Shown here: positions 8,382 through 15,684 of the stretch, one piece after another | How positions within the stretch are numbered: position 1 is the stretch's first letter | How the letters are laid out: every line of letters begins with the position of its first letter | Translations under genes and position numbers: made by a program | Origin: UBA1268 sp965662195 | GTDB lineage: Bacteria > Planctomycetota > Planctomycetia > Pirellulales > UBA1268 | Length of the DNA stretch: 28,758 nt | NCBI GenBank assembly: GCA_965662195.1 | Contig: CBFIHA010000046.1 | Span: forward strand, 1 to 28,758 | Direction: 5' to 3' | Notes under the pieces: generated by a model | What the model saw: the letters and a program-made list of their open reading frames with translations, nothing else | The model's database searches: none | Told to the model about the DNA's origin: nothing

Positions 8382-8972
8382 TCAGCCGGCCGGTTCGCCA
8401 CCGGGTACGGCCGGTATTCCCGCTGCCGCGAGGGTCGCCCTTACCCAGTCCCGCAGTCCCTTCGCCATCCTCCCCAGGGTGACACGACCGGGTCGGCCAA
8501 CGACGGTCAGTTGGGCCTCACCCGGCTGGCTTCCAAAATCGACTGCCAGCAGCGAGCGGCCACCGCCGTCCGGAGCATCGTCGGCAAACACGAAAGCGAT
8601 ATCCCAGCTGGCATCGGGCTGCGGGCCTCGCTCGGTCGCTACCGATTCCCAGGCAAAGTTGGCATCCTCAACCAGGCCGCGACGGAGATGGACGAGCCCT
8701 TTGGCATCGGAGATGTCGAACCGGCGACCAGCCCGCAGCCGGCCGGTATGCTCGCTGCCTGGAGGCTGCTTGAGCAGCCAGAGTTCCACCTGTGGAGCCC
8801 GCGAAATTCTCCCCACATTATCGACTCCATAAAAGCCGAGACATCGCCGCGTCTGCTGCCACTGAAACCAGATACCGGTGGCGGCGGCGGCCAGACCGAG
8901 GCTGAGGAGGGAGACAACCAGCAGAGAACCGGGGTTTGGACGGACCACAAAAACATCCTGAAAGGGGAACAT
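8382..8972 (-). CDS. Small single-pass membrane protein, unknown
   Basis: This is an unrecognised 196-residue protein. One hydrophobic segment of about 20 residues (LLVVSLLSLGLAAAATGIWF, roughly residues 17-36) should anchor it in the membrane. The rest is soluble: a beta-rich stretch with FYGVDNVGRISRAPQVELWLL, a DISDAKGLVHLRRGLVEDANFAW block, and a C-terminal amphipathic helix (LRDWVRATLAAAGIPAVPGG). The start is GTG-ATG; I chose the ATG at 8972, without a strong ribosome binding site. It lies 120 bases upstream of parA on the same strand and may be transcribed with it. No function is proposed. Confidence 0.65.
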   Translation of the reverse strand: MFPFQDVFVVRPNPGSLLVVSLLSLGLAAAATGIWFQWQQTRRCLGFYGVDNVGRISRAPQVELWLLKQPPGSEHTGRLRAGRRFDISDAKGLVHLRRGLVEDANFAWESVATERGPQPDASWDIAFVFADDAPDGGGRSLLAVDFGSQPGEAQLTVVGRPGRVTLGRMAKGLRDWVRATLAAAGIPAVPGGEPAG

Positions 8973-9074
8973 CACCGGGGCCAGCCAGTCGCCCGATCAT
9001 ACCACTGTATACTGCAGCCGATGGGCGGCTCACCGTCCGGTTTCGCTTTCGACTTTCTTGCAAGGATTGGCCCG

Positions 9075-9302
9075 ATGCCCAACCAGTTCGACCCGTACCG
9101 TGAAGCCCTTGTCGTGGAGCAGCAGACCGTCTGGACGGACGACTACGAGGACTGGTCGGAGGCTGACCGCAGCCGGGTCGAAACGCTCCTGCATGCGGCC
9201 CCCGCCGATGCGGCCGAGCTCGATTACATTCGCCAGCACACCGGGTTTGCCCGCGTCATCACAGTAACGCCCGACGATGTCGAACGCGTGGCGGCAGGCT
9301 GA
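9075..9302 (+). CDS. Small conserved-looking protein upstream of aroB
   Basis: This short 75-residue acidic protein begins MPNQFDPYREALVVEQQTVW and has two helical segments, one with a charged DDYEDWSEADRSRVETLL stretch and one with ELDYIRQHTGFARVITVTPDD. It has no signal peptide, membrane helix or cysteine pair. The ATG has an AAGGA about ten bases upstream. Its TGA is followed one base later by the GTG start of aroB, so the two are almost certainly translated from one message. The composition and the defined ends argue for a real protein. I have a vague impression of similar short proteins in other planctomycetes but cannot confirm it. Function unknown. Confidence 0.75.
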   Translation: MPNQFDPYREALVVEQQTVWTDDYEDWSEADRSRVETLLHAAPADAAELDYIRQHTGFARVITVTPDDVERVAAG

Positions 9303-9303
9303 C

Positions 9304-10428
9304 GTGGACGATCGCACCATATCCTTGCGGCTCGACGGTTCCGGTTCGCCCCCGCTCGACCGCTCGTATTGCATCCATGTCGGCAGCGGCATCCTGGGCC
9401 GGCTCGGCTCGTTGCTGGCGGCGGCCGGTCGGAGGCGGGCCGTAATGATCGTCGATGAGGCTGTGGTCGAACCTCATGCCACCGCCGTCGTGGATGGCAT
9501 GGAGCAGGCCGGCCTCGCATCCGATCTGCTCACGGTGCCGGCAGGTGAAGCATCGAAGTCGCTGGCTGAGGCAGGCCGACTCTGGGAGGCGCTGGCGCAG
9601 CGTGGCGTCGACCGCCAGACGGTGATCGTCGCCCTCGGTGGTGGTGTGGTCGGTGATCTGGCCGGCTTTGTCGCTGCCGGCTTCGCCCGGGGGATCCCCT
9701 GCTGGCAGCTACCGACCACGCTGGTCGCCCAGGTTGACAGTGCCATCGGCGGCAAGACCGGCATCAATCTGGCGGCGGGCAAGAATCTGGTTGGCGCGTT
9801 CTGGCAGCCCCAAGGGGTGCTTGCCGACATCGACACGCTGGCGACGCTGCCGGGCCGTGAGTTCACCAGCGGCCTGGCTGAGGTGGTGAAGTACGGCATG
9901 ATTCTGGACGCCGAGTTCTTCGCCTGGCTCGAGTCCAACACCACCGCGATTGTCGCCCGTGAGCCGGCAGCCATTGTCGAAGTTGTTCACCGGTCGGCGG
10001 CACTCAAAGCCTATGTCGTGGAACGGGATGAACGGGAACAGACCGGCCTGCGGGCCTGCCTGAACTACGGGCATACCTTCGCCCATGCCTTCGAGACGGC
10101 GACTGGTTACGGCACCCTACTGCACGGCGAGGCGGTGTCACTCGGCATGGTGGCCGCAGCCCGGCTGGCCTGTGCCCTTGGCCGGATTGACGAAAGCGTG
10201 GCCGACCGGCAGCTCCGGCTGCTTGAGCAGCTCGACCTGCCGGTGAGCACTGAGACACTTACAGGCATCAGTGACGACCACTTGCTGGCGATCATGGCCC
10301 GGGACAAGAAAACGCTGCACGGGCAGTTGCGGTTCGTCCTGCCAGACCGTATTGGGCACGTCGAACTGACCGCCGGAGTCACCCCGGAAGCAGCCTCGGC
10401 CGCCATCACTGCCGTCCGCCGGGACTAG
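9304..10428 (+). CDS. aroB: 3-dehydroquinate synthase
   Basis: AroB converts DAHP to 3-dehydroquinate, the second step of the shikimate pathway, using NAD and a divalent metal. The 374-residue product carries the family landmarks: PAGEASKSL, the NAD-binding ALGGGVVGDLAGFVAAGFARG, PTTLVAQVDSAIGGKTGIN, the AEVVKYG segment, and the metal-binding histidines in LNYGHTFAHAFE and LLHGEAVSLGM. E. coli AroB has 362 residues. I chose the GTG at 9304, with AGG eight bases upstream and one base after the preceding stop; an in-frame ATG at 9277 would overlap the small upstream gene and has no ribosome binding site. No other shikimate gene is adjacent. Confidence 0.96.
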   Translation: MDDRTISLRLDGSGSPPLDRSYCIHVGSGILGRLGSLLAAAGRRRAVMIVDEAVVEPHATAVVDGMEQAGLASDLLTVPAGEASKSLAEAGRLWEALAQRGVDRQTVIVALGGGVVGDLAGFVAAGFARGIPCWQLPTTLVAQVDSAIGGKTGINLAAGKNLVGAFWQPQGVLADIDTLATLPGREFTSGLAEVVKYGMILDAEFFAWLESNTTAIVAREPAAIVEVVHRSAALKAYVVERDEREQTGLRACLNYGHTFAHAFETATGYGTLLHGEAVSLGMVAAARLACALGRIDESVADRQLRLLEQLDLPVSTETLTGISDDHLLAIMARDKKTLHGQLRFVLPDRIGHVELTAGVTPEAASAAITAVRRD

Positions 10429-10466
10429 TGGTCCGTGGAGAAAGCCGCCCATGGGCCTTGGCCGCG

Positions 10467-10910
10467 TTAGCGGCGGCGGCGAGGCGGCTTATCTGCGGAG
10501 GTGGAGAGGTCAAAGTCGAAGGTACGGGGCCCATCGGCGGAGATTGTGGCCTCGAGCACCGAATCTCTGTTGTAGAGGGCTGGGATCGTTTCCTTGGCGG
10601 GAGCGATCCCCATTTCATCGCCTTCGCCAACTACCTTCGGAGCGAAGATCCGTACCGTTTTTGTTCCCATCGATACGGAGACACGGTACTGTCCCTGACT
10701 GATTGTGCCTGACCCCGGTGGAGCTCCAATCACAGCGTCCTCCGGCGATTCAAACAGGATTCGGCCCTCAGCCAGCGGGCTGCCATCGAGCGTCACGGTT
10801 CCCTCGACCATGTTGCGGTCTTCGAACGTGCGCTTCGTGCCGCGACCACATCCCACTATCAGAACAGCAGCGATCAAAAGCAGGCCACAGAGCCAACGAA
10901 GAGGGTTCAT
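10467..10910 (-). CDS. Small carboxypeptidase-regulatory-like lipoprotein
   Basis: This 147-residue protein has a lipoprotein signal peptide: MNPLRWLCG, a hydrophobic core, and a lipobox LIVGC with the modified cysteine near residue 21. The mature part has the pattern VEGTVTLDGSPLAEGRILF, then GQYRVSVSMGTKTVRI and IPALYNRDSVLEATIS. This is the beta-sandwich layout of the small carboxypeptidase-regulatory-like proteins that planctomycetes typically encode beside DUF1559 genes. It ends in an Arg run. It lies 186 bases downstream of the broken DUF1559 gene on the same strand, the usual pairing. The ATG at 10910 has a weak AGAG ahead. It probably sits at the cell surface; partner and substrate are unknown. 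Confidence 0.82.
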   Translation of the reverse strand: MNPLRWLCGLLLIAAVLIVGCGRGTKRTFEDRNMVEGTVTLDGSPLAEGRILFESPEDAVIGAPPGSGTISQGQYRVSVSMGTKTVRIFAPKVVGEGDEMGIAPAKETIPALYNRDSVLEATISADGPRTFDFDLSTSADKPPRRRR

Positions 10911-10931
10911 AACAATCTCTTTGAGCGGGAT

Positions 10932-10951
10932 GTCACCGAACGCAAGGTGAC
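10932..10951 (-). promoter_or_regulatory. Hairpin in lipoprotein leader
   Basis: A perfect 6-bp inverted repeat, GTCACC and GGTGAC with an 8-base loop, lies about 21 bases upstream of the lipoprotein ATG, between it and the DUF1559 remnant. There is no T run after it, so a classical terminator is unlikely. It could be an operator half-site pair or a leader hairpin that separates expression of the two genes. Confidence 0.35.
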
Positions 10952-11096
10952 GGGAGGGCTAGCTGATCGGGGAGACGCGTTGTACGAAGACGAGCAGAAG
11001 ACCTGATGCCGTGAAGGAAGTCCCAGATTGATATCCTTTCCTGGCTTCCGGCAAGGCTCTTGCTGAAAACCAAACAGGCCTACTGGCCCTTCGTTT

Positions 11097-11766
11097 TCAA
11101 TTCGGTGTCGGCAGCCCGTCGTTGCGAGCACCAAGTCTGCCGAGGACCTCGACGGTTGTCGTCTCATTCATGAACCGTACCGAGCCGTCGGCAAAAGCTG
11201 CAAGCACGCCTCCGGGGTGGGCAGACCGAAGCACAATGGTATTACCACCGAAGGCAGTCGTGTTGCCGTTACTGCGATCATTCGCCATTTCCAGCCGGTT
11301 GATTGCATAGCGGAGCGTGGTGGTGTTCCAGGCGACTTGCGAGTAACTAGCTTGCGCTCTGGAGCCAATCGCAAATCCGTATGTTGCACCTGGGCGGGCA
11401 TCAAATTGATTGCCGGTTGACGGATCCGTCAGGTAGTTACCAACCTCGCTCACAATCATGGTTTTGCTGCTGCCGTCGGTAATGTCTTGATGGCGAATCT
11501 TTGACTTAAGCCCGAGCACACCATTGGTGCCGATTGACGCGTAGTAGCCGCTTATTTCGGTCGTGCTGCCATTGCCCCCGAAGTTATTCACTGTCCCAGC
11601 GATGGCGACATAATCCGCAATCATCGACTTGGGGTGATTGCCCGTCGAGACATTATTTTCCATCGCCGATGATGGCGATGACGACGAGGAGCTCGATCAG
11701 CGTAAAACCCGACGCGACTCTCCGCGGCCGGGCTGTTCGACTCCCACCTGATGTACCGATAGACAT
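11097..11766 (-). pseudogene. DUF1559 prepilin-like protein, internal deletion and frameshift
   Basis: DUF1559 proteins are planctomycete surface proteins with a type IV pilin-like N-terminus. Here two parts are seen. Part one (11766-11653) has GGAGGA as a ribosome binding site, an ATG, a short basic lead and the prepilin motif GFTLIELLVVIAIIG, then DGK and TAA after 37 residues. Part two (11663-11097) is in the +1 frame and encodes 188 residues of the C-terminal domain, from NHPKSMIADYVAIAGT through ITDGSSKTMIVSEVG to HPGGVLAAFADGSVRF. The segment normally between them, the rest of the pilin helix, the NNLKQ region and the first half of the domain (about 100 or more residues), is absent. One deletion ending near 11660 explains both the loss and the frame change. 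The base composition looks less GC-rich than its neighbours. Confidence 0.8.
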
Positions 11767-11869
11767 TTCAATTCCTCCGAAAAAAATGGAATCCCCACAG
11801 ACACGTTCAAGGACACTGGGCCTGAAAAGTCAAGCGAGCCGAGTGGCGGATGCTGGAGGCAAGCCGGTG

Positions 11870-12080
11870 CTGAAAACGCTGAGCTTTGTCAGAGGCCCTG
11901 CTGGTCCGGCCGCTGCCGGATTCTGGTGGGGTGACGGTGGTGACGAGTGAGGCGGTGTCCCTGCCCCGAGTGGGCTATGGACGCAAGCGAAGCCAGGATG
12001 GCGAAGCGCCGCGGCCGTGCAGTGAACGGAGGCCTTGGATGGCCGGAGTGAACGTCCAGCGAGCGGGCGGGGGCACCGCC
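11870..12080 (+). repeat. Interspersed structured element, copy A
   Basis: This is a non-coding element related to the one at 15681-16064. A 5' module (11870-11929) contains CTGAAAACGCT, TCAGA and GGTCCGGCCGCT, all shared with copy B. It can form an 8-bp helix with three G-T pairs (11911-11918 with 11935-11942). The core is closed by a 16-bp stem, 11951-11966 with 12065-12080, in which 14 pairs are Watson-Crick and two are T-G. Inside the 98-base loop two small hairpins are visible: GCC-AGGAT-GGC and GGCC-TTGGAT-GGCC, each flanked by GNGAA motifs. It fills most of the 354-base gap between the DUF1559 remnant and the PAP2-like gene. Family not recognised; it could be an RNA gene or a non-autonomous mobile element. 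Confidence 0.7.
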
Positions 12081-12120
12081 GAACGGGTGTCTTCGCTAAT
12101 CGCGGCGTGAACGTTGGCCG

Positions 12121-13500
12121 CTACCAGCGGGCCTCCACCCCCATGCCCCCCTGATCACCAATCGGCAACGGCACCACCCGCACCTCCATGCCAGCAAAGT
12201 GATGCTCCGTGCGGCTGACCGCAAGCGAACTCGCCCAGGCGAGGTACCAGCCCAGAAAAATCTGCGAGGGGTAGTGGGCGTCGTCGGTCATCCGGGAGAA
12301 GCCCACAAAAGTCGAGCAGACGTAGAGTGTGCCCTTGGCCAGCGGGCTTTCCACCATGTCGGCCGCCGCGAGAAACGGAATCGCGCCGACGAACGCGTGG
12401 CCGCTGACGCCGTTGTAGTCCTGGAAAAACTTCCAGTCACTGCCGGCACTCGTCTCGCCCGGCCGGGACGCCCCGGTGGCATACTGCAGCACATAGAGCG
12501 GTGGGGCGCCAACCACGAAGATCCGCAGGCTGCGGGATCCCCAGCCGCCGAGGGCGTCACCGACCGGCCGGCCCTCGAGCAGCAGCCCAGTGGCAGCAGC
12601 GGTGGCGAAGATCGGCAGCGTGTAGCGGCCCTCGCCGATGTCCTTGCAGCCCGAGAAGAAGGTGCCCAGTTCGGTCGGTCGTACCCCGGTCTGCCAGGCG
12701 TCCTGCATCGTGGTGTCAAATCCGGTGTTGGCCATCAGGGCACCGGCCCCAAAGGCGGCCGTGAGGCAGACCAGCCGATCGGGTTGATAGAAATTTTTAT
12801 AGTCCTGCCAGACCTTGTGGCCGGCCCGTGAAAGCCGGGGGAGCCGGCTGTCAGCCCAGGGGACGGCCGGCCGCGAAGCCGCGAGCAGTTCCGGTGGGGG
12901 CGGCAGGGCATAGATCGGATCGGCATCAGGCGCGAGCCGGGCCGCAAGCATGGTGGTCACGTTGGCCGCAGTCTCGCCCTGCATCGCTGTCTCCCAGCCT
13001 CCCGTCAGACTCACCCGATCAGGTGAGAGGCTGGCATCGAGGTCATCGAGCGACTGGGTTTCGACCACCGCATCAATCCAGGCTCCACCGGCTGCTGGCA
13101 TCACCTGGACCACCACCCGCTGGCGTTGGGGGGGCCAGGTTGATCCGGCGGGCAGACCGGTCCGGCTCGGTGCCGCTGGCGGCTCAACCCAGGCCGATTC
13201 GATTCGGCCCGCCCGGGGTGGAATGACCGCAAAGTCAGGGGGCACGGTCCGCACCACCGGCCAGTCGGCAGCAATCGTGCGGAGCGTCCGCTCCCAGAGC
13301 TTGGAGCCGTCGGCCGCCGGCAGGAACATGCCATCGGAACCTGCCGGAATGGATTGCTGCCGTTCCGGCTCAAGCGGTGGATCGGCCGCGGCTCTTGTCA
13401 GCAGACCACACAGCACCAGACCTGCCACGAGGGCATGCCGGAAGCGACCCGCCCGCGGCAGCGGGACGGCAGCGTCGATCGGAGAGTTCTGGTGGAGCAT
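12121..13500 (-). CDS. Secreted protein with C-terminal PAP2-like phosphatase domain
   Basis: PAP2 enzymes remove phosphate from lipid phosphates and related substrates at the membrane or outside it. This 459-residue protein has an N-terminal signal-like stretch (ALVAGLVLCGLLTRAAADP, residues about 23-41), then an unrecognised region of about 180 residues with a beta-rich RVVVQVMPAAGGAWIDAVVE segment. A C-terminal membrane-associated PAP2-like domain follows. Motif 1 shows Arg-Pro but Gln for the usual Lys, motif 2 is VSGH (364-368) for PSGH, and motif 3 is SR-x5-H-YPSQ (402-413), with Gln where Asp is expected. The two catalytic His and motif-3 Arg remain, so activity is possible but uncertain. 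I chose the ATG at 13500; a GTG at 13530 is the alternative. Confidence 0.75.
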   Translation of the reverse strand: MLHQNSPIDAAVPLPRAGRFRHALVAGLVLCGLLTRAAADPPLEPERQQSIPAGSDGMFLPAADGSKLWERTLRTIAADWPVVRTVPPDFAVIPPRAGRIESAWVEPPAAPSRTGLPAGSTWPPQRQRVVVQVMPAAGGAWIDAVVETQSLDDLDASLSPDRVSLTGGWETAMQGETAANVTTMLAARLAPDADPIYALPPPPELLAASRPAVPWADSRLPRLSRAGHKVWQDYKNFYQPDRLVCLTAAFGAGALMANTGFDTTMQDAWQTGVRPTELGTFFSGCKDIGEGRYTLPIFATAAATGLLLEGRPVGDALGGWGSRSLRIFVVGAPPLYVLQYATGASRPGETSAGSDWKFFQDYNGVSGHAFVGAIPFLAAADMVESPLAKGTLYVCSTFVGFSRMTDDAHYPSQIFLGWYLAWASSLAVSRTEHHFAGMEVRVVPLPIGDQGGMGVEARW

Positions 13501-13806
13501 CGCGACGGACTCTCCCAATCCGCCCGGCACCGATCAAGACAGGTTTTTCGACAGTTCGTCCCAGAGTTTTTTGCCCCTGAAGTGCCGCCCACCCGCTTTC
13601 ATTGCCGAGATGCTATTCTGCCGCGTGAAATTTGAAGGAGGGCCGCCGCCGCAGGACGTGGCGATTGGCGATCCCTGAAAATCCCGGTTTTTTGGCAATG
13701 TCCCGTGCAAGCGATCGATCGCCCGCGGTCGCCGCCGGGGCCATCGCGGGATTTGCACGGCCGGCTCGCCCCGCAGGACCGGTGGTCCAAGGAATCTTTC
13801 ACGGCA
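13501..13806. other. Divergent intergenic region between PAP2-like gene and recQ
   Basis: This 306-base gap must hold the promoters of both divergent genes. No consensus -35/-10 pair stands out; a TG-N-TATTCT extended -10-like string lies at 13611-13619 on the plus strand without a good -35 box. The recQ side contains the nested inverted repeat described separately. No protein-like frame was seen. Confidence 0.4.
13703..13760 (+). promoter_or_regulatory. Nested inverted repeat in recQ leader
   Basis: The outer arms CCGTGCAA (13703-13710) and TTGCACGG (13753-13760) are perfect. Inside them CCCGCG (13722-13727) pairs with CGCGGG (13745-13750), and the left shoulder holds the perfect 12-base palindrome GCGATCGATCGC (13711-13722). 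The whole lies 46 bases before the chosen recQ ATG. It could fold as an RNA leader hairpin or serve as a protein-binding site. It contains the alternative GTG at 13705, which argues against that start. Confidence 0.45.
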
Positions 13807-15684
13807 ATGCAGGCAGACGAGGCAGCTGAGGTGTTCCCGTCGCCCGACTCCTCTGCGGGTGGGCTCACTGCTGCCATCCGCGACACGCTGCAGACCTGGT
13901 GGGGCTTCGACACCCTCCGGCCCCTCCAGGCCGAGGCAATCGCCGCGGCGGTCGCCGGTCGTGACTCGCTGGTCGTGCTCCCAACCGGCGGAGGCAAAAG
14001 CCTCTGCTACCAATTGCCGCCACTGCTGAGCGAAACCACCGATGTTGTCGTCTCACCGCTGGTCTCGCTGATGAAGGATCAGGTCGATTCGCTCGAGGGG
14101 ATCGGCTACCCCGCCGCGGCGATTCATGGTGGCCTGTCGCTGCCTGAGCGACGGCAGATCTATGACCGGCTGCGAGCGGGTGAACTCAGGCTGCTGTTCA
14201 CCGCGCCGGAGCGGCTTTTCGGCACCGGACTGCTCGACAGCCTGGTTGCGGTTGGCGTGCAGCGATTCGCCATTGATGAGGCCCATTGCATCAGCCAGTG
14301 GGGCCATGACTTCCGGCCCGAATACCGGCAGCTGGCGGCCCTCCGTGAACGGTTTCCGCAGGCGAGCATGCACGCCTTCACCGCCACGGCCACGCCCCGG
14401 GTTCGGGAGGATATCGCCAGCCAGTTGCACCTGCGGAATCCAGAGACGCTTGTCGGAATCTTCGATCGGCCCAACCTGACCTACCGGGTGGTGCCACGGA
14501 CGGACAAGACCAGGCAGGCCCTTGAAGTGCTTGGCCGCCACGCCGGCGAGGCCTCGATCATTTACTGCATCTCCCGGCGGGAGACCGAAGAACTGGCGGC
14601 CCGGCTCACGGCCGCCGGCCTGCTGGCCCACCCTTACCATGCAGGCCTCGAGTCCAACCAGCGGCACCGCACCCAGGAGGCCTTTGCAAAGGAGACGATC
14701 GACGTCGTGGTGGCAACCGTTGCCTTTGGCATGGGCATTGACCGGTCGAATGTCCGGCTGGTGCTGCACACCGCGCTGCCCAAAAGCCTCGAGGCCTACC
14801 AGCAGGAAACCGGCCGGGCTGGCCGTGACGGACTGGCCGCTGAATGCGTGCTGCTTTATTCATCGGCCGATGTCTTCAGCTGGGAGTCACTCATCCGTCG
14901 TGGCAGCGAGTCCTCTGAACTCGATCAGGAACAGGTTGAGCGGTTCATCGCCGGCCAGCTTGAGCACCTCCATCAGATGCGGCGGTATGCCCAAGCAGCC
15001 CGCTGCCGGCACGCGGCCCTGTCGGAATACTTTGGCCAGGCATATGCGACTGCCAACTGCGGCGGCTGCGACATCTGCCTGGGTGAGACGCAGAATCTGC
15101 CGGACAGCCACGTGACGGCCCAGAAGGTCATCTCCTGCGTCGCCCGCGTTGGTGAGCGGTTCGGAGTCCGGCATGTCAGCGAGGTGTTGCGGGGGGCGAA
15201 AACCGCCGCGATCCAGCGGTACGGGCACGAACGGCTGTCGACCTACGGCCTGCTGGCCGATCTTGATCAGCGGACCTGCGAAAACCTGGTGCATCAGTTG
15301 CTTGACCAGGAATATCTTTCCCGCAGTGGGGGCGACCGGCCCGTGGTAACCCTCAATGCCCGGTCCTGGGAGGTGCTGCGGGACCAGCGTGAGGTGGTGC
15401 TGCTAGAGCCCCGGCTGAAAAAAGCGACCCGCTCCCGCAGTGAGGCCGACGACTGGGAGGGAGTCGATCGCGAGTTGTTCGAACGGCTCCGGCAATGGCG
15501 ACGGCGGGTGGCCGAAAGCCGCGGCAAGCCGGCCTGGACCATTCTCGATGACAAGGCGCTTCGCTCGATCGCCCGTGAGCAGCCCGATTCTCCCGCCGCG
15601 CTGCTCCGTTGTAAGGGCATCGGTGAAAAGCGACTGGCCGATCACGGCGCGGCGATCCTCGAGCTCATTCGTGGCAGCAACTGA
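13807..15684 (+). CDS. recQ: ATP-dependent DNA helicase RecQ
   Basis: RecQ is a 3'-5' superfamily 2 helicase in recombination and replication-fork repair. From the ATG at 13807 the protein has 625 residues (E. coli 609). Visible motifs are Walker A GGGKS at 61-65, the DEAH box at 157-160 with CISQWGHDFRPEY, and the motif VI block QETGRAGRDG at 333-342. The RQC zinc site cysteines are near 400, 418, 421 and 424 (NCGGCDIC), followed by a winged-helix region. A C-terminal HRDC domain runs from about 557 to 625. The frame opens upstream at a GTG (13705), but those residues are not RecQ-like. AAGGA lies about 14 bases before the ATG, a long spacing. The stop codon lies inside the start of structured element copy B. 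Confidence 0.97.
   Translation: MQADEAAEVFPSPDSSAGGLTAAIRDTLQTWWGFDTLRPLQAEAIAAAVAGRDSLVVLPTGGGKSLCYQLPPLLSETTDVVVSPLVSLMKDQVDSLEGIGYPAAAIHGGLSLPERRQIYDRLRAGELRLLFTAPERLFGTGLLDSLVAVGVQRFAIDEAHCISQWGHDFRPEYRQLAALRERFPQASMHAFTATATPRVREDIASQLHLRNPETLVGIFDRPNLTYRVVPRTDKTRQALEVLGRHAGEASIIYCISRRETEELAARLTAAGLLAHPYHAGLESNQRHRTQEAFAKETIDVVVATVAFGMGIDRSNVRLVLHTALPKSLEAYQQETGRAGRDGLAAECVLLYSSADVFSWESLIRRGSESSELDQEQVERFIAGQLEHLHQMRRYAQAARCRHAALSEYFGQAYATANCGGCDICLGETQNLPDSHVTAQKVISCVARVGERFGVRHVSEVLRGAKTAAIQRYGHERLSTYGLLADLDQRTCENLVHQLLDQEYLSRSGGDRPVVTLNARSWEVLRDQREVVLLEPRLKKATRSRSEADDWEGVDRELFERLRQWRRRVAESRGKPAWTILDDKALRSIAREQPDSPAALLRCKGIGEKRLADHGAAILELIRGSN

Noticed and set aside
10461..10474. GCCGC-GTTA-GCGGC hairpin between aroB and the lipoprotein gene as a bidirectional terminator
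   Set aside because: The stem is only five base pairs, there is no T tract, and it overlaps the lipoprotein stop codon and an Arg codon run that explains the repeat.
11886..12110. Possible small peptide encoded by element copy A
   Set aside because: The corresponding frame is not kept in copy B; a one-base indel inside the shared core breaks it, while the pairing is preserved.
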